NCBI GenBank assembly: GCA_900550865.1
Contig: URTM01000012.1
Span: 1-64,000 of the forward strand
Direction: 5' to 3'
From: an uncultured Dorea sp.
GTDB taxonomy: Bacteria; Bacillota; Clostridia; Lachnospirales; Lachnospiraceae
Length of the DNA stretch: 64,000 nt
The notes below the pieces were generated by a model. The model ran no database searches and was not told where the DNA came from. It saw only the letters and a list, made by a program, of their open reading frames with translations. Position 1 is the stretch's first letter; every line of letters begins with the position of its first letter. Positions 63,487 through 64,000 of the stretch are shown here, in pieces. The position numbers and the translations under genes were made by a program.

Positions 63487-64000
63487 CTACAAACATTTTC
63501 TTACCAGTAAGACTTCCCACATTTGCTGGAATATGATGAAATTACTTGCAAGCATAATCATCATCTGATATTTTTCCAGTTCTATTGTATTTTTTATTTT
63601 ATCAGTCTGGAAGCAAAGATAAAATATAAATATAAACGGATAATAATACCTTGCCTGTGTTCCTAGTATTTCTTCAATACCCGCCTCCGTAAATGATATA
63701 TACAATGCCGTCCATACCAGACCTATTACCAGAATCATCTCTATTGCAAATATACACTTCGTCTTAATGTCCAGTACTCTTTCTTTACTTTTTCCATCTC
63801 CATAAGTGTCTGTCAGTGTTGTTCCTACCACCAGTGCTGCACAACATGTCGACAGACTGCCTCCGCCTAAATAGCCAAAACTTGTAAAAGCTGAACCTCC
63901 CATGATGTATTCCTGGAAAGTTTTCAATACATTCTTCAACCACACAATTGCATATGCAATTGGCTGCCCCAGAATATATTTCATCTGTTGTCCACTATCC
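63487..64000 (-). CDS. DUF2142-type membrane protein, C-terminal part (cut by window edge)
   Basis: The frame stays open to position 64000 with no stop before the first visible methionine at 63984, so this is the C-terminal part (about 171 residues) of a longer protein whose start lies outside the window. Three or four hydrophobic helices remain. FTEAGIEEILGTQARYYYPFIF matches the conserved C-terminal region of DUF2142 proteins, which usually have 400-600 residues. It is upstream of, and 29 bp from, the ABC permease, so the operon extends beyond the window. Confidence 0.7.
   Translation of the reverse strand, partial: DSGQQMKYILGQPIAYAIVWLKNVLKTFQEYIMGGSAFTSFGYLGGGSLSTCCAALVVGTTLTDTYGDGKSKERVLDIKTKCIFAIEMILVIGLVWTALYISFTEAGIEEILGTQARYYYPFIFIFYLCFQTDKIKNTIELEKYQMMIMLASNFIIFQQMWEVLLVRKCL

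Overview
The window looks like a chromosomal segment of an anaerobic, spore-forming, low-to-moderate G+C Firmicute, most likely a Lachnospiraceae-type Clostridium relative from the gut. Reasons: CodY, SigK and PdaA occur together; GroESL is behind a CIRCE element; IreB/RuvX/DUF1292/Fur/TrmR/TrhP form a Firmicutes-type synteny block; ThiI lacks a rhodanese domain and sits beside its own cysteine desulfurase; strong AGGAGG ribosome-binding sites are used, with TTG and GTG starts. No lineage search could be run. Nearly every gene is on the minus strand, so transcription runs from high to low coordinates.

Layout in coordinate order. 1-605: non-coding, with two tandem rRNA-type promoters pointing left out of the window. 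606-6793: housekeeping and envelope genes (zinc-ribbon membrane protein, HtrA protease, amidase, GalM, GuaB, a small membrane protein). 6858-8945: groES-groEL with CIRCE. 8958-14953: comM-dprA-topA-codY plus a small unknown gene, preceded by a dense array of RNA-like hairpins at 15068-15305. 15314-18319: glycolipid/envelope operon (MGDG-type glycosyltransferase, deacetylase, flippase-like protein). 18435-19058: sigK with a TTG start. 19100-24458: ireB-ruvX-DUF1292-fur-rnj-trmR-trhP. 24455-30579: mtaB, a divergent HPr-like gene without the phosphorylated histidine, and prmA-rsmE-cysteine desulfurase-thiI. 30785-34883: a 47-codon membrane ORF and a MoxR/VWA/LRR module. 35021-36022: pdaA.

36067-64000 is a surface-polysaccharide region of about 28 kb. 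It holds a cohesin-like anchored protein, two LCP ligases, two Wzy/ligase-type membrane proteins, a polyprenyl-phosphate sugar transferase, six glycosyltransferase genes, the dTDP-rhamnose genes rfbABDC, an ABC polysaccharide exporter (Wzm/Wzt type), two DUF2142-type membrane proteins (one cut by the window edge), an AAA-ATPase/nuclease-like gene and a MerR-methyltransferase fusion. Together these would make dTDP-rhamnose, assemble a rhamnose-containing glycan on undecaprenyl phosphate, export it and attach it to the wall.

The most interesting signal is at the rfbA promoter. A TATAAT -10 and a TTGAAG -35 are separated by an unusually long 19-bp spacer, and a perfect 10-bp dyad covers that spacer. 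This is the classic architecture of a MerR-activated promoter. A MerR regulator fused to a SAM-dependent methyltransferase is encoded as the last gene of the adjacent glycan operon. The inference is a local MerR-methyltransferase circuit controlling rhamnose supply to the wall glycan.
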